A DNA stretch of 64,000 bases, taken from assembly GCA_937995655.1 (NCBI GenBank), contig CALKJI010000005.1, forward strand, positions 186,001 through 250,000, in the 5' to 3' direction. Numbering within the stretch: position 1 is the stretch's first letter; every line of letters begins with the position of its first letter. Below the pieces are notes generated by a model, which had not been told where the DNA came from, did no database searches, and saw nothing but the letters and a program-made list of their open reading frames with translations. Of the stretch, positions 38,238 through 46,565 are shown piece after piece. The translations under genes were made by a program, and so were the position numbers. The DNA comes from an uncultured Pseudothermotoga sp. (GTDB lineage Bacteria; Thermotogota; Thermotogae; Thermotogales; DSM-5069).

Positions 38238-38536
38238 TTCTCTTCGTTTCCTTTCTCCCGTCTGCCAAGTTTTTTGAAGAAAAGGTGTGAGAAACTTTCA
38301 CTTTGTTCCAATTGACCTATATCATTCTGCGATAATTCTTTGATAATGGTTGCACCATATGGTGTAACAAGCAAAAAAAAATAGCTGTCCATGATTCGTA
38401 CCAGAACTACCGAGCAATTTCTGTCTATGTAATATCTCTCAAGTACTTTGACATTCTTGGAAGCGGCAAATATGTTTCGCCTTCTGACGAGAAAATATAC
38501 TATACCAAGAAAACTTATCAAAAAGGCAAAAGCCAA
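38234..38536 (-). CDS. fliO: FliO-like flagellar assembly protein, start uncertain
   Basis: At least 100 residues: one membrane segment at the amino end (AFAFLISFLGIVYFLV), a basic flank (RRR), then a cytoplasmic domain with VKVLERYYIDRNCSVVLVRI, as in FliO/FliZ proteins, chaperones of FliP assembly. Position just before fliP supports this. The start is unclear: TTG at 38536 has only a weak SD, while a good SD (GAGGTGGG, 38569-38576) sits 5 bases upstream of an in-frame ATA at 38563, which would extend the membrane segment by nine residues. Confidence 0.8.
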   Translation of the reverse strand: MAFAFLISFLGIVYFLVRRRNIFAASKNVKVLERYYIDRNCSVVLVRIMDSYFFLLVTPYGATIIKELSQNDIGQLEQSESFSHLFFKKLGRREKGNEEK

Positions 38537-38577
38537 CAGTACCTGTAAGAATAGTGAGCCTATTCATCCCACCTCGA

Positions 38578-38937
38578 TCAACCGATTTTTTGAAGGGCTT
38601 CTACGACTCTACTGTGCTGGAATGGTTTAACAATGAAGTCTTTTGCACCAGCCTGAATTGCTTCCACTACCATTGCTTGTTGTCCCATAGCACTGCAAAC
38701 AATGATTTTTGCATCCGGTGCAAATTCTCTGATCTTCTTTATAGCATCGATACCGTTCATTTCGGGCATAGTGATATCCATAGTAACTACATCTGGTTTA
38801 AGCTCCTTGTATTTTTCGACAGCTTCAACACCATTGGCTGCTTCTCCAACGACTTCATATCCCGCCTTGGTTATTATGTCTTTCAAAAGCATTCTCATAA
38901 ATGCAGCATCGTCAACTATTAACACTCGTTTTGCCAT
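38578..38937 (-). CDS. cheY: Chemotaxis response regulator CheY
   Basis: Single receiver domain, 119 residues, that binds the flagellar switch when phosphorylated by CheA. The phosphorylation site D54, acid pocket D9/D10, S82 and K104 are all in place. The sequence closely follows the T. maritima CheY as I remember it. The ATG at 38937 is spaced 7 bases from GAGGAGGT; the ATG at 38943 abuts the SD. The start overlaps the cheW stop by one base. Confidence 0.96.
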   Translation of the reverse strand: MAKRVLIVDDAAFMRMLLKDIITKAGYEVVGEAANGVEAVEKYKELKPDVVTMDITMPEMNGIDAIKKIREFAPDAKIIVCSAMGQQAMVVEAIQAGAKDFIVKPFQHSRVVEALQKIG

Positions 38938-39398
38938 CACCATACCTCCTCACTGCTATATTCTGCAACGGCGATTAACTCGCCAAGTGTTTTCTCAAGA
39001 TTCAAGTAGATTATGAGTTCTTCGCCTTTTTTGATAATACCCTTGCATTTCTCGCCAAATCTATCGAGCTCACTCAGTTTTTCAACTTCAGATACGTTAC
39101 ATCGCAGAACTCCCTTGACTCTATTAACCAGAAAACTCACCTCAATCTCTTCAAAATTCACAACCACGATCTTTTCATCTTCTGCCTTCTCGACTTTGAC
39201 TCCCAATAACATACCAAGATCCACAACAGGCACGATTCTTCCACGCAGATTCATGACGCCTAACACGGTCTTCTTCGATCTTGGTACAGGTGTTATCTCT
39301 GGCCTCTCTATGACCATACTTACATGTTCGACATCAAAAGCCATTTCTTGCCCACCTACATCGAATACGAACACTTCAAACTCTGTTTCATTCTGCAT
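38937..39398 (-). CDS. cheW: Chemotaxis coupling protein CheW
   Basis: Links CheA to receptors; 153 residues, two SH3-like subdomains. It has FDVEHVSMVIERPEITPVPRS near 22-42 and GVMNLRGRIVPVVDLG near 48-63, the family core. The ATG at 39398 follows AGGAGGGATGTT; a longer form from 39419 overlaps cheA and the SD. Confidence 0.95.
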   Translation of the reverse strand: MQNETEFEVFVFDVGGQEMAFDVEHVSMVIERPEITPVPRSKKTVLGVMNLRGRIVPVVDLGMLLGVKVEKAEDEKIVVVNFEEIEVSFLVNRVKGVLRCNVSEVEKLSELDRFGEKCKGIIKKGEELIIYLNLEKTLGELIAVAEYSSEEVW

Positions 39399-39415
39399 AA
39401 CATCCCTCCTAAAGA

Positions 39416-41404
39416 TCAAGCAATATTTGCTACATCTAGTATCAATGCTATACTGCCATCTCCGAGTATTGCGCCACCGCTGAAGATTCTGACATCGCTG
39501 AAAAGTTTACCAAGAGACTTGATCACTATGTCCTCCTGTCCAATGAGAGTGTCAACGGCTAAACCATATTTTCTGTTTCCAACCCTTACTATGACTGTGT
39601 TGTATATGCTGTCTTCAGATTGGTGTGGAAGTTCCAGTACATCCCACAGCCTGACAATGGGGATTATTTCCCCTCTTATGACCGAGACCTGGCGATCTTG
39701 AATTTTTTGAATTTGTTCTTTTGATATGTTCAGAGTACTGTCAATATTTGCGATCGGTATTGCATAAACAAGGTTGTTGATCTTCACCAAAAGTGCTTGA
39801 ATTATTGCAAGTGTTAAAGGCAGCCTTACTGTAACAGTCGTTCCTTTATTTTTAATGCTCTCTATACTCACGGTTCCATTCAAAGACTCGACAACACTCT
39901 TGACCACATCCAAACCAACTCCTCTGCCCGACAGTTCCGTAGCCTCAGATTTCGTTGAAAAACCAGGCATCAAAAGAAACTCATAGACTTTTTCATCGGG
40001 CATCGATTCAGCTTGTGCCTCTGTTATCAATCCTTTTTCGATAGCCTTTTTAACCACCGCAGCTCTGTCAATGCCACGCCCATCATCTCTGACTTCGATC
40101 ACCACGTTATTACCTTCGTGCCTTGCTGAGAGTACAACCGTACCAACGGGAGGTTTCCCCTTGGCTAAGCGCTCTTCCTTTGACTCTATGCCATGATCTA
40201 TCGCGTTTCTTAACATGTGTAATATTGGTTCACCTATATCCTCCACGAAGGTTCTATCGAGCTCAGTATCTTCTCCTTCTACAATGAAATTGATCTCCTT
40301 ATTTAACTGTTTTGCTACATCTCTAACCATCCTTGGGAATCTGTTGAACACAAAGGATATAGGTACCATTCTTATCTTCATCACAACATTTTGAAGATCC
40401 AAACTTATCCTGTTAAGTTGTGAAAGGCTCTCATCAACTTCTTTTATACTGTATTTCCTTAGGATGTCAGCAATTCTGCTTCTTGAAATCACCAGTTCGC
40501 CCATCAGATTCATCAGATTGTCCAGTTTGTCAATGTCAACACGGACGGTTTGAGTGAGCCTTCTCCTTTCTTTGACTGATTCAGTTTTAACTGTTTCTTT
40601 CTCTTTCTTCTTTTCTTCGGTTTCGACCTTTTCCACAGGCTCATGCCGAACTTCCGCATGCAAAATATCTTGAATAGTTACTCTTTCTATTTCAGAAATA
40701 GACATCACCATATTCCGTAAAGTTTCCTTTTCTTCTTTAATCACTACAATCAACTCTACTTCTCGATCGAATTTTTCTTGTTCGATGTCTTCAACAGATG
40801 GTTTGGAACTCAATATCTGACCTCCATGATCCTCGATAGCCTTGAAGACCATGTACATTCTGACTGCCTTGAATTGAGTTCCCTCAGAGAGTGTAACAGT
40901 CATTTGATAGGCGTTGTATCCCTCTTTCACAGCCTCAGCAATTACTCTCTCGACTGAATCGGAAAGAGCAACGATTGCCCCTGTAGTGTCTCGTTCTATG
41001 GCAATCTCTTTATTCCCTGTCTCTGCCGAGAGTATTTCAAAACCCTTTGCAAACTCAATGACATCGAGTTCCGGTAACTGATCTGTTCCACTTTTGACTA
41101 TAGAATCTATCATTTTCTCTAAAAGATCTACACCAACGAAAAGTCGATCCAACATTGCTGAATCGAGCTTGATTTTCTTGCTCCTTATCTTGTCAAGTAA
41201 TTGCTCCATTTTGTGACACAACTTTGACATGGTCTCAAATCCCATTGTGCCAGCCATTCCTTTCAATGTGTGAAGTGCTCTGAAGGTCTCATTTATTGCT
41301 TCCGAATCCTGATAATCTTTCTCAAGTCTGAGCAGTGAATCATTGAGTGTCTGAATATATTCCTTGCTTTCATCGATAAATACACTCAGATATTGTTCGT
41401 TCAT
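39416..41404 (-). CDS. cheA: Chemotaxis histidine kinase CheA
   Basis: 662 residues. P1 histidine phosphotransfer domain with H45 ([12 protein letters not shown]); a P2-like CheY-docking region around 130-250; P3 dimerisation helices near 290-345; P4 ATP-binding domain with N box [17 protein letters not shown] and GRGVGLDVV; carboxy P5 CheW-like domain. TAGGAGGAA precedes the ATG. A good promoter overlaps the cinA 3' end just upstream, making cheA the first gene of the main motility transcript. Confidence 0.97.
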   Translation of the reverse strand: MNEQYLSVFIDESKEYIQTLNDSLLRLEKDYQDSEAINETFRALHTLKGMAGTMGFETMSKLCHKMEQLLDKIRSKKIKLDSAMLDRLFVGVDLLEKMIDSIVKSGTDQLPELDVIEFAKGFEILSAETGNKEIAIERDTTGAIVALSDSVERVIAEAVKEGYNAYQMTVTLSEGTQFKAVRMYMVFKAIEDHGGQILSSKPSVEDIEQEKFDREVELIVVIKEEKETLRNMVMSISEIERVTIQDILHAEVRHEPVEKVETEEKKKEKETVKTESVKERRRLTQTVRVDIDKLDNLMNLMGELVISRSRIADILRKYSIKEVDESLSQLNRISLDLQNVVMKIRMVPISFVFNRFPRMVRDVAKQLNKEINFIVEGEDTELDRTFVEDIGEPILHMLRNAIDHGIESKEERLAKGKPPVGTVVLSARHEGNNVVIEVRDDGRGIDRAAVVKKAIEKGLITEAQAESMPDEKVYEFLLMPGFSTKSEATELSGRGVGLDVVKSVVESLNGTVSIESIKNKGTTVTVRLPLTLAIIQALLVKINNLVYAIPIANIDSTLNISKEQIQKIQDRQVSVIRGEIIPIVRLWDVLELPHQSEDSIYNTVIVRVGNRKYGLAVDTLIGQEDIVIKSLGKLFSDVRIFSGGAILGDGSIALILDVANIA

Positions 41405-41436
41405 GGGGATTCCTCCTATTAATCACTTTAAAAATA

Positions 41437-41465
41437 ATTATACCATGTAGTTAAGATGCTTCCAA
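41437..41465 (-). promoter_or_regulatory. cheA: Promoter for cheA and the motility cluster
   Basis: On the minus strand: TTGGAA (41465-41460), 17 bases, TATAAT (41442-41437), with TGG directly before the -10 (extended -10). It looks like a sigma-A, not sigma-28, promoter. It overlaps the last codons of cinA and predicts a leader of about 25 bases. Confidence 0.72.
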
Positions 41466-42658
41466 ATCAAATATAAACCGTACCCAGAGACACGCATTCT
41501 GAAAACATTTCTTTCTTGAGGGTAGAACAACCGAACGATTTCTTCGTGATCATCCCCGACTATACAAAGAAAAACTGTACCGACAGGTTTTTCATCACTA
41601 CCTCCACTGGGTCCAGCTATGCCGGATACCGAAAGAGCAATGTCACTGTTCGTGAGCCTTTTCACCCCCTGCGCCATCTGCAATACACATTGCTCACTCA
41701 CAGCGCCATATCTTTCCAGAATGTCATCGCTGACTTTCAGCAAGTTCTTCTTTACGGAATTATCATAAGCTACAACACCGCCAAGAAATACCTCGGATGC
41801 CCCCGGTACATTGATTATTCTGGAACTGATCATTCCACCTGTACAGGATTCGGCAACTGACAACGTTTTTTTGTTTTCTCTCAAAGTTTTCACAACTGCT
41901 TGTTCAAGTGTCATACCACCAAAACCTATGAAATGTTCTTTAGTTTCTGAAACCAGTTTAGTTGCTAATTCCTCTATCTTTCGACGGTCTTGCTTTGGAC
42001 AGGTGAATCTCACCCTTATTCCGTCACCATATGAAGCCTGGGTCGCGATCTTTATCGAAGGGTCTGGTGAAAAGTTCACTATTTTTTCGTCAAGAACAGC
42101 TTCCGGTATTCCGAAAAACAGCAATGACAAAGTGGTAAATTCTTGATCAAATTTCAGCTGGTTCAACACCTTTTCAAACATTGGAACGAGCTCTTGGGGT
42201 GGTCCTGGCAAAAGAATTATGACTTTGCCATCATGATTTATCATCTGACCCGGTGCACTCCCCACCTCATTCGCAATAACCTTGGCACCATCAATTATCA
42301 TCGCCTGCCTGTCATTATTTGCGGCGACATATTTATGGTACTTCGAGAGTCTTTTTCTTATAGAATCTTTTAGTGCTTCGTCTAACACAAGCCGACGGCC
42401 CAGTGCAGTTGCAACGGCTTCGCGAGTCTTGTCGTCCTCCGTGGGACCAAGACCTCCACTCAAAACAACTATGTCAGAAATATTCACCACTTGATTGATC
42501 GCTTCAACAATATCATCTAAATTGTCATCCACTGCGATGATTTTTTTAACCTTCACTCCGATCTCAGTCAACCTTTCGGACAAGAACTTGGCGTTTGTAT
42601 TTACTATGATCCCTTCCACTATTTCACTACCAACAGTTATAATACTGGCAACTTTCAT
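41438..42658 (-). CDS. cinA: CinA-family NMN amidohydrolase/ADP-ribose pyrophosphatase-like protein
   Basis: 406 residues in two parts. The amino part (about 1-170) is a MoaB/MoCF-like domain (GSEIVEG, VLSGGLGPTEDDKTR, LLPGPPQE). The carboxy part (about 250-406) is a PncC/CinA nicotinamide-nucleotide amidase domain with SVAESCTGGMIS and GIAGPSGG. Such proteins recycle NMN and have been tied to competence in some bacteria only through operon context. GGAGGA is the SD, 6 bases before the ATG. It lies upstream of cheA on the same strand. Confidence 0.93.
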   Translation of the reverse strand: MKVASIITVGSEIVEGIIVNTNAKFLSERLTEIGVKVKKIIAVDDNLDDIVEAINQVVNISDIVVLSGGLGPTEDDKTREAVATALGRRLVLDEALKDSIRKRLSKYHKYVAANNDRQAMIIDGAKVIANEVGSAPGQMINHDGKVIILLPGPPQELVPMFEKVLNQLKFDQEFTTLSLLFFGIPEAVLDEKIVNFSPDPSIKIATQASYGDGIRVRFTCPKQDRRKIEELATKLVSETKEHFIGFGGMTLEQAVVKTLRENKKTLSVAESCTGGMISSRIINVPGASEVFLGGVVAYDNSVKKNLLKVSDDILERYGAVSEQCVLQMAQGVKRLTNSDIALSVSGIAGPSGGSDEKPVGTVFLCIVGDDHEEIVRLFYPQERNVFRMRVSGYGLYLIWKHLNYMV

Positions 42659-42678
42659 TTCATGTCCTCCAAATAAAG

Positions 42679-42684
42679 ATTATA
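42679..42684 (-). promoter_or_regulatory. cinA: -10 box of a possible cinA promoter
   Basis: TATAAT on the minus strand (42684-42679), 20 bases before the cinA ATG and directly after the upstream terminator T-run. No -35 match at 16-18 bases, where the terminator stem lies. Weak candidate. Confidence 0.35.
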
Positions 42685-42685
42685 C

Positions 42686-42712
42686 AAAAAGAGCAGTCTT
42701 ATTAGACTGCTC
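42686..42712 (-). terminator. Terminator of the eda-tctCBA operon
   Basis: On the minus strand, GAGCAGTCT, loop AATA, AGACTGCTC (perfect 9-bp stem, 42712-42691), then TTTTTGT. It starts 14 bases after the tctA stop. Confidence 0.88.
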
Positions 42713-42725
42713 AGTGAATTATGAA

Positions 42726-44204
42726 TTATTTTGAGGCGTGTTTTTTAAAAAGTGAAAAGATCCATGGCCCGATTAGGGTAAAGACTATCAACAAGAACAG
42801 AATTAGAGAAATAGGCCTTGTTAGGAAAGGAAGGAAGTTTCCTTTTGTCTTTATCAATCCAACTCGGAGATTATCTTCAATCATTCGACCAAGAATCAAG
42901 CCTAAGATCATTGGAGCCAGAGGGATATCAAGCTTCTCGAAAGCATAGCCTATCAAACCAAAAACGAGCATCACATAAATATCGAAAAAGCTATTTCTCA
43001 TTGCGTATGAACCAATGATTGAAAAGAATACCACAGATGTCAAAACGATACCTGCTTTGAGTTTCAGAAATATTGAAAATGCCTTGATTCCAATCCATCC
43101 TATGGGGATCAGAAGTATCTGAACTAAAATGGCAACCCCAAATAACTGCTGAATCAAATCTTTAGATTCGGTAAAAATCAGTGGGCCAGGTCTGAGTCCA
43201 TACATCAACATTGCGCCTAGTACTATTGCAGTTATTGAATCTCCAGGGACACCAAAAACGAGTGCAGGTATCCAGGTTCCTCCAAGTGCCGCATTGTTTG
43301 CACTGGTTGGAGCAATTACTCCACGCAGACTACCTTTTCCTATACTGGAATCCCTCGAGGTATTCTTCTCGACACCATAAGAAACCCAAGCAGCAATATC
43401 GGCGCCGGCACCAGGTAAGGCACCAATAAATGTTCCAATAAGAGCTCCTCTGATTATTGTAAACTTGTGTTTCCACATGGCAATTAGACTCTCTCTTACA
43501 TTCAATCTTGATTTCTCACTAATGGCAGGAATCTCCATGACCTTCCTACCAAGCTGAACTCTTTTCAAGACTTCTGAAAGGCCAAATAGACCGATCATCG
43601 CAGGTATGAAACTGACACCATCCATGAGTTCTGCATTTCTGAATGTGAATCTTGGATAACCTGTTGTTACATCGATCCCGATGGTTGAAATGAGTAGTCC
43701 AAGCGAGGCAGAAATGAGTCCTTTAATTGTGTTGCCTTTGCTCAAGACCGCAGCCATACTCAAACCAAATACCCCAAGCCAGAAGTATTCAAAATTTGTG
43801 AATTTCAAAGCAAACTTTGCCAATGGAGGTGCTGTCAAGATCAGAAGGAGAACTCCTATCAAGCCCCCAAGGGCAGAGCAAAAAAGATCAAGGGTTAGTG
43901 CCAATGAACCCTTACCTTTCTTGGAAAGCTCAAAACCATCAAGTGTGGCAGCTCCAGATGCGGGTGTGCCAGGAATTCTCAAAAAGGTAGCAGGTATATC
44001 TCCAGCAAAGATCGCGGTAAAGGAGACCCCAAGAACCATGGCTAGACCAGCTATTGGCGGCATGTAGTAAGTCACTGGTATGATCAGGGCAACCGCCATG
44101 GTGGCAGTAAGTCCAGGAATAGCACCAACAAAAATTCCAAAGAACATTGCTATGGTTAATGGAAAGAACACACTGGGGTCAAGCAATCTAGTTATTAAAT
44201 CCAC
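42726..44204 (-). CDS. tctA: Tripartite tricarboxylate transporter, large membrane subunit TctA
   Basis: 492 residues with about 11-12 membrane segments. Family signatures: GIFVGAIPGLTATMAVALIIP near 24-44 and the repeated GTFIGALPGAGADIAAWVSYG near 255-275. Works with TctB and the periplasmic binding protein TctC to import organic acids using an ion gradient. The GTG at 44204 has GTGAGGTGA as SD, in a 6-base gap after tctB. Confidence 0.95.
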   Translation of the reverse strand: MDLITRLLDPSVFFPLTIAMFFGIFVGAIPGLTATMAVALIIPVTYYMPPIAGLAMVLGVSFTAIFAGDIPATFLRIPGTPASGAATLDGFELSKKGKGSLALTLDLFCSALGGLIGVLLLILTAPPLAKFALKFTNFEYFWLGVFGLSMAAVLSKGNTIKGLISASLGLLISTIGIDVTTGYPRFTFRNAELMDGVSFIPAMIGLFGLSEVLKRVQLGRKVMEIPAISEKSRLNVRESLIAMWKHKFTIIRGALIGTFIGALPGAGADIAAWVSYGVEKNTSRDSSIGKGSLRGVIAPTSANNAALGGTWIPALVFGVPGDSITAIVLGAMLMYGLRPGPLIFTESKDLIQQLFGVAILVQILLIPIGWIGIKAFSIFLKLKAGIVLTSVVFFSIIGSYAMRNSFFDIYVMLVFGLIGYAFEKLDIPLAPMILGLILGRMIEDNLRVGLIKTKGNFLPFLTRPISLILFLLIVFTLIGPWIFSLFKKHASK

Positions 44205-44210
44205 ACCAAT

Positions 44211-44693
44211 TCACCTCACAAGGAAGGAAAATAGAGTTCCTTCTGCAAGAGGTATCTTGAACAAAACTTGAAAGATCACGTACACCAAAGACGCAAGTAA
44301 TGAAGAATATATGAAAGATTGGTACCACTTGATACCTAACAAGGTCATCAAAGCTGCCCCAAGAAGGATGATTCCAAGGACCGTGCCGAAGAAATTAATA
44401 ACAGGTACAAAAAAAGTCACACTCAAAATGACAGACAGGACATTCACCATGTGAATCTTCTCTGATTCCTTTTTTTGTTCTAAAGGTTCTCTCGGCTTTT
44501 TGAAGAATTTCATGAAACCTATGAGAATACAATATGCTGAAAAACAAATCAAGATTATGGCTAAAATTGTGGGAAAAAATTTTGGACCAGGGAGTCTTTC
44601 TCCTCTGACAACAAAATTTGGAAAAGATGAACTCAAAAAAAGAACTGCTACAGCCAGAATTAATAAAACCAGTCCCAAGATAAGATCTTTCAT
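44211..44693 (-). CDS. tctB: Tripartite tricarboxylate transporter, small membrane subunit TctB
   Basis: 160 residues, four membrane segments (about 5-21, 40-60, 88-125 as two, 135-150), as expected for the poorly conserved TctB family. The ATG at 44693 lies 6 bases after GAGGTG; a GTG at 44702 overlaps that SD. Identified as much by position between tctC and tctA as by sequence. Confidence 0.88.
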   Translation of the reverse strand: MKDLILGLVLLILAVAVLFLSSSFPNFVVRGERLPGPKFFPTILAIILICFSAYCILIGFMKFFKKPREPLEQKKESEKIHMVNVLSVILSVTFFVPVINFFGTVLGIILLGAALMTLLGIKWYQSFIYSSLLASLVYVIFQVLFKIPLAEGTLFSFLVR

Positions 44694-44709
44694 CTTCTTC
44701 ACCTCAAAG

Positions 44710-44735
44710 AAATGGTAGCCTTGCGGCTACCATTT
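44710..44735 (-). other. Hairpin after tctC, probable mRNA stabiliser or partial terminator
   Basis: An 11-bp perfect stem (44735-44725 with 44720-44710 on the minus strand: AAATGGTAGCC with GGCTACCATTT), 4-base loop, followed by only C and three Ts. It starts at the last base of the tctC stop codon. Likely gives more binding protein than membrane subunits (inference). Confidence 0.75.
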
Positions 44736-45691
44736 CACTTGGCATATCCTCCAAGTTGTAGAACGTGTTTCCAATCTTGATCTTGCTGTTTAACGAATTC
44801 ATAGAACTGTGCACCGTTTCGTATCTTAATTCCAAACCCATTTGTATTCATGAAGTTTTTGAATGAGTCAGAGTTTGCAATTTCGAGTACAGCCTTTTCA
44901 AGAACTGCCTTTATTTCGGGCGGTGTTTTCTTTGGAACTGCTATGCCTCTCCAAGTACCCGCAGACCAGTTTATACCTTGTTCCTTCAAGGTTGGAACAT
45001 CTGGGAACCTTGGATCTCGCTCATCAGCCATGATTGCAAGGGCGCGTACCTGGCCGCTCTGCAACTGTGATATGGCTTCCGCAAGAGAGCAGGTCACTAC
45101 GTCAACATGTCCACCCAACAGCTCGACCAACCCCTGTGCAGCACCCGTGGTTGGTATCCATGTTACAGCATCTACAGGAATGCCGGCTGCATCGAGCATG
45201 CCGATTCTTGCAAGGTCCCATATTCCCCCGGCTGCAGTTCCAGAGAAAAGATACTTTCCCGGATTTGCCTTTATGCTGTCGAGAAGATCCTTAAGGCTCT
45301 TCCATGGTGAATTTGCTCTGACGATGACTCCTGCAGCATCCTCATTTACCTGGGCGATATATTCAAATGCGTCAAAGGTTAGATCAGTCAGACCCATCCA
45401 GTGCATTGTAGCAATTTCCAGTGTTACAACGGTGAGTGTGTAACCATCTGGAGCCGCATAAGCACCTGCACTATGGCCAGTGGCTCCTCCTCCGCCCGTT
45501 CTGTTGACCACTACAAACGGTTGACCGAGCTTCTTGCTTAGCTCATCTGCTAGAAAACGAGCAAGCCTGTCTGTGCCACCACCTGCACCCCAAGGACAAA
45601 TTATGGTCACAGATTTTCTTGGATAATCAGCTGCCAGTAGCAGGCCACTAAGAACCGTAAGTGAAACTACAAGAATCCAAATTCTCCTCAC
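44735..45691 (-). CDS. tctC: Tripartite tricarboxylate transporter substrate-binding protein TctC
   Basis: 318 residues. A signal peptide (MRRIWILVVSLTVLSGLLLAA) is followed by YPRKSVTIICPWGAGGGTDR, the ligand-loop signature of the Bug/TctC family, and NRTGGGGATG. Bug proteins bind carboxylates. The GTG at 45691 is favoured: GGGAGG lies 8 bases upstream; a GTG at 45700 overlaps the SD and the eda stop. Confidence 0.93.
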   Translation of the reverse strand: MRRIWILVVSLTVLSGLLLAADYPRKSVTIICPWGAGGGTDRLARFLADELSKKLGQPFVVVNRTGGGGATGHSAGAYAAPDGYTLTVVTLEIATMHWMGLTDLTFDAFEYIAQVNEDAAGVIVRANSPWKSLKDLLDSIKANPGKYLFSGTAAGGIWDLARIGMLDAAGIPVDAVTWIPTTGAAQGLVELLGGHVDVVTCSLAEAISQLQSGQVRALAIMADERDPRFPDVPTLKEQGINWSAGTWRGIAVPKKTPPEIKAVLEKAVLEIANSDSFKNFMNTNGFGIKIRNGAQFYEFVKQQDQDWKHVLQLGGYAK

Positions 45692-45696
45692 AAAAA

Positions 45697-46329
45697 TCAC
45701 CTCCCAGCAATTTCTTGCTTGGCTTCTTTGACCAGTTGAACAAACTTTCTTGCTTTCTCTACAATCTGATCCTTGGTGCCTTTTGTCAATCCTCCACCGA
45801 CGCCTACCGCTGCAGCTCCAGCTTTAATCCATTCTTTGACGTTTTCAAGTTCTACACCACCAGTTGGCATAAGCCTTGCCTGTGGGAGTGGCCCGTGAAT
45901 TGCCTTTATGTAAGATGGGCCAACGGCTGAAGCCGGGAACAGTTTAATCAGTGGGACTCCCAGCTCAAGGGCTTTGACAATTTCCGTAGGTGTCAAGACG
46001 CCGGGTATGTATGGAATTCTATGCTTGTTACACAATAAAGCAGTTTCTTCAGATAGGTTCGGAGCAACAATGTATTTTGCCCCCGCCTCAATAGCTATCT
46101 TTGCTGTGTATGGATCCAACACCGTTCCGGCACCAAGGAGGATCTGATCACCCATCTCTCTGTCTATCTGCTGGATAACTTCAATTGCATGTGGTACGCT
46201 AAAAGTTACTTCGATTGCAACAATCCCGCCTTCTTTGCATGCTCTGCACATTTCCACAGCTTTTGAAGGCGAATCAGCTCTGATGACTGCCACTAAGCCG
46301 CTATCAATGATCCTTTCTATTATTCCCAC
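45697..46329 (-). CDS. eda: KDPG/KHG aldolase
   Basis: Cleaves 2-keto-3-deoxy-6-phosphogluconate to pyruvate and glyceraldehyde 3-phosphate (or acts on 4-hydroxy-2-oxoglutarate); 210 residues. The Schiff-base lysine is K129 in IKLFPAS, and the catalytic Glu is E40 in AIEVTF. The start is GTG at 46329 after GGGGGAAGG. First gene of an operon with tctC, tctB and tctA, five bases upstream of tctC, so the transporter probably brings in a sugar acid or related carboxylate whose breakdown ends at this enzyme (inference). Confidence 0.93.
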   Translation of the reverse strand: MGIIERIIDSGLVAVIRADSPSKAVEMCRACKEGGIVAIEVTFSVPHAIEVIQQIDREMGDQILLGAGTVLDPYTAKIAIEAGAKYIVAPNLSEETALLCNKHRIPYIPGVLTPTEIVKALELGVPLIKLFPASAVGPSYIKAIHGPLPQARLMPTGGVELENVKEWIKAGAAAVGVGGGLTKGTKDQIVEKARKFVQLVKEAKQEIAGR

Positions 46330-46359
46330 TTTACCTTCCCCCTTTCTTTAAGCGATTTT

Positions 46360-46368
46360 ATTATACCA
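46360..46368 (-). promoter_or_regulatory. eda: Extended -10 promoter of eda-tctCBA
   Basis: TGGTATAAT on the minus strand (46368-46360). The -35 is poor (TTTGCT with 17 bases). Predicted start near 46353, about 24 bases before the eda GTG. It lies in the divergent 236-base region shared with murD, whose remaining sequence shows no clear operator palindrome. Confidence 0.6.
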
Positions 46369-46513
46369 TCTTGTTAATATAGAGCAAATACATTTCCTAT
46401 AAGGAAAAAAATGAAGAGTAACCTCTATTAAAGACCATCTCCAATTCTTGAATCAAGCAGCTCACTCTGAGGCATTGTTAACAAATCTTACATTTATCGT
46501 TCTCAGTTTTTCG

Positions 46514-46543
46514 TTGCGATTTCGCACTGCTCTATTTTATAAT
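46514..46543 (+). promoter_or_regulatory. murD: Promoter of murD-ftsW-murG-murC
   Basis: TTGCGA (46514-46519), 18 bases, TATAAT (46538-46543). The predicted start near 46550 leaves a very short leader with SD GGAGGTAG (46554-46561). Confidence 0.65.
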
Positions 46544-46565
46544 CAAATTTGCAGGAGGTAGTCTT

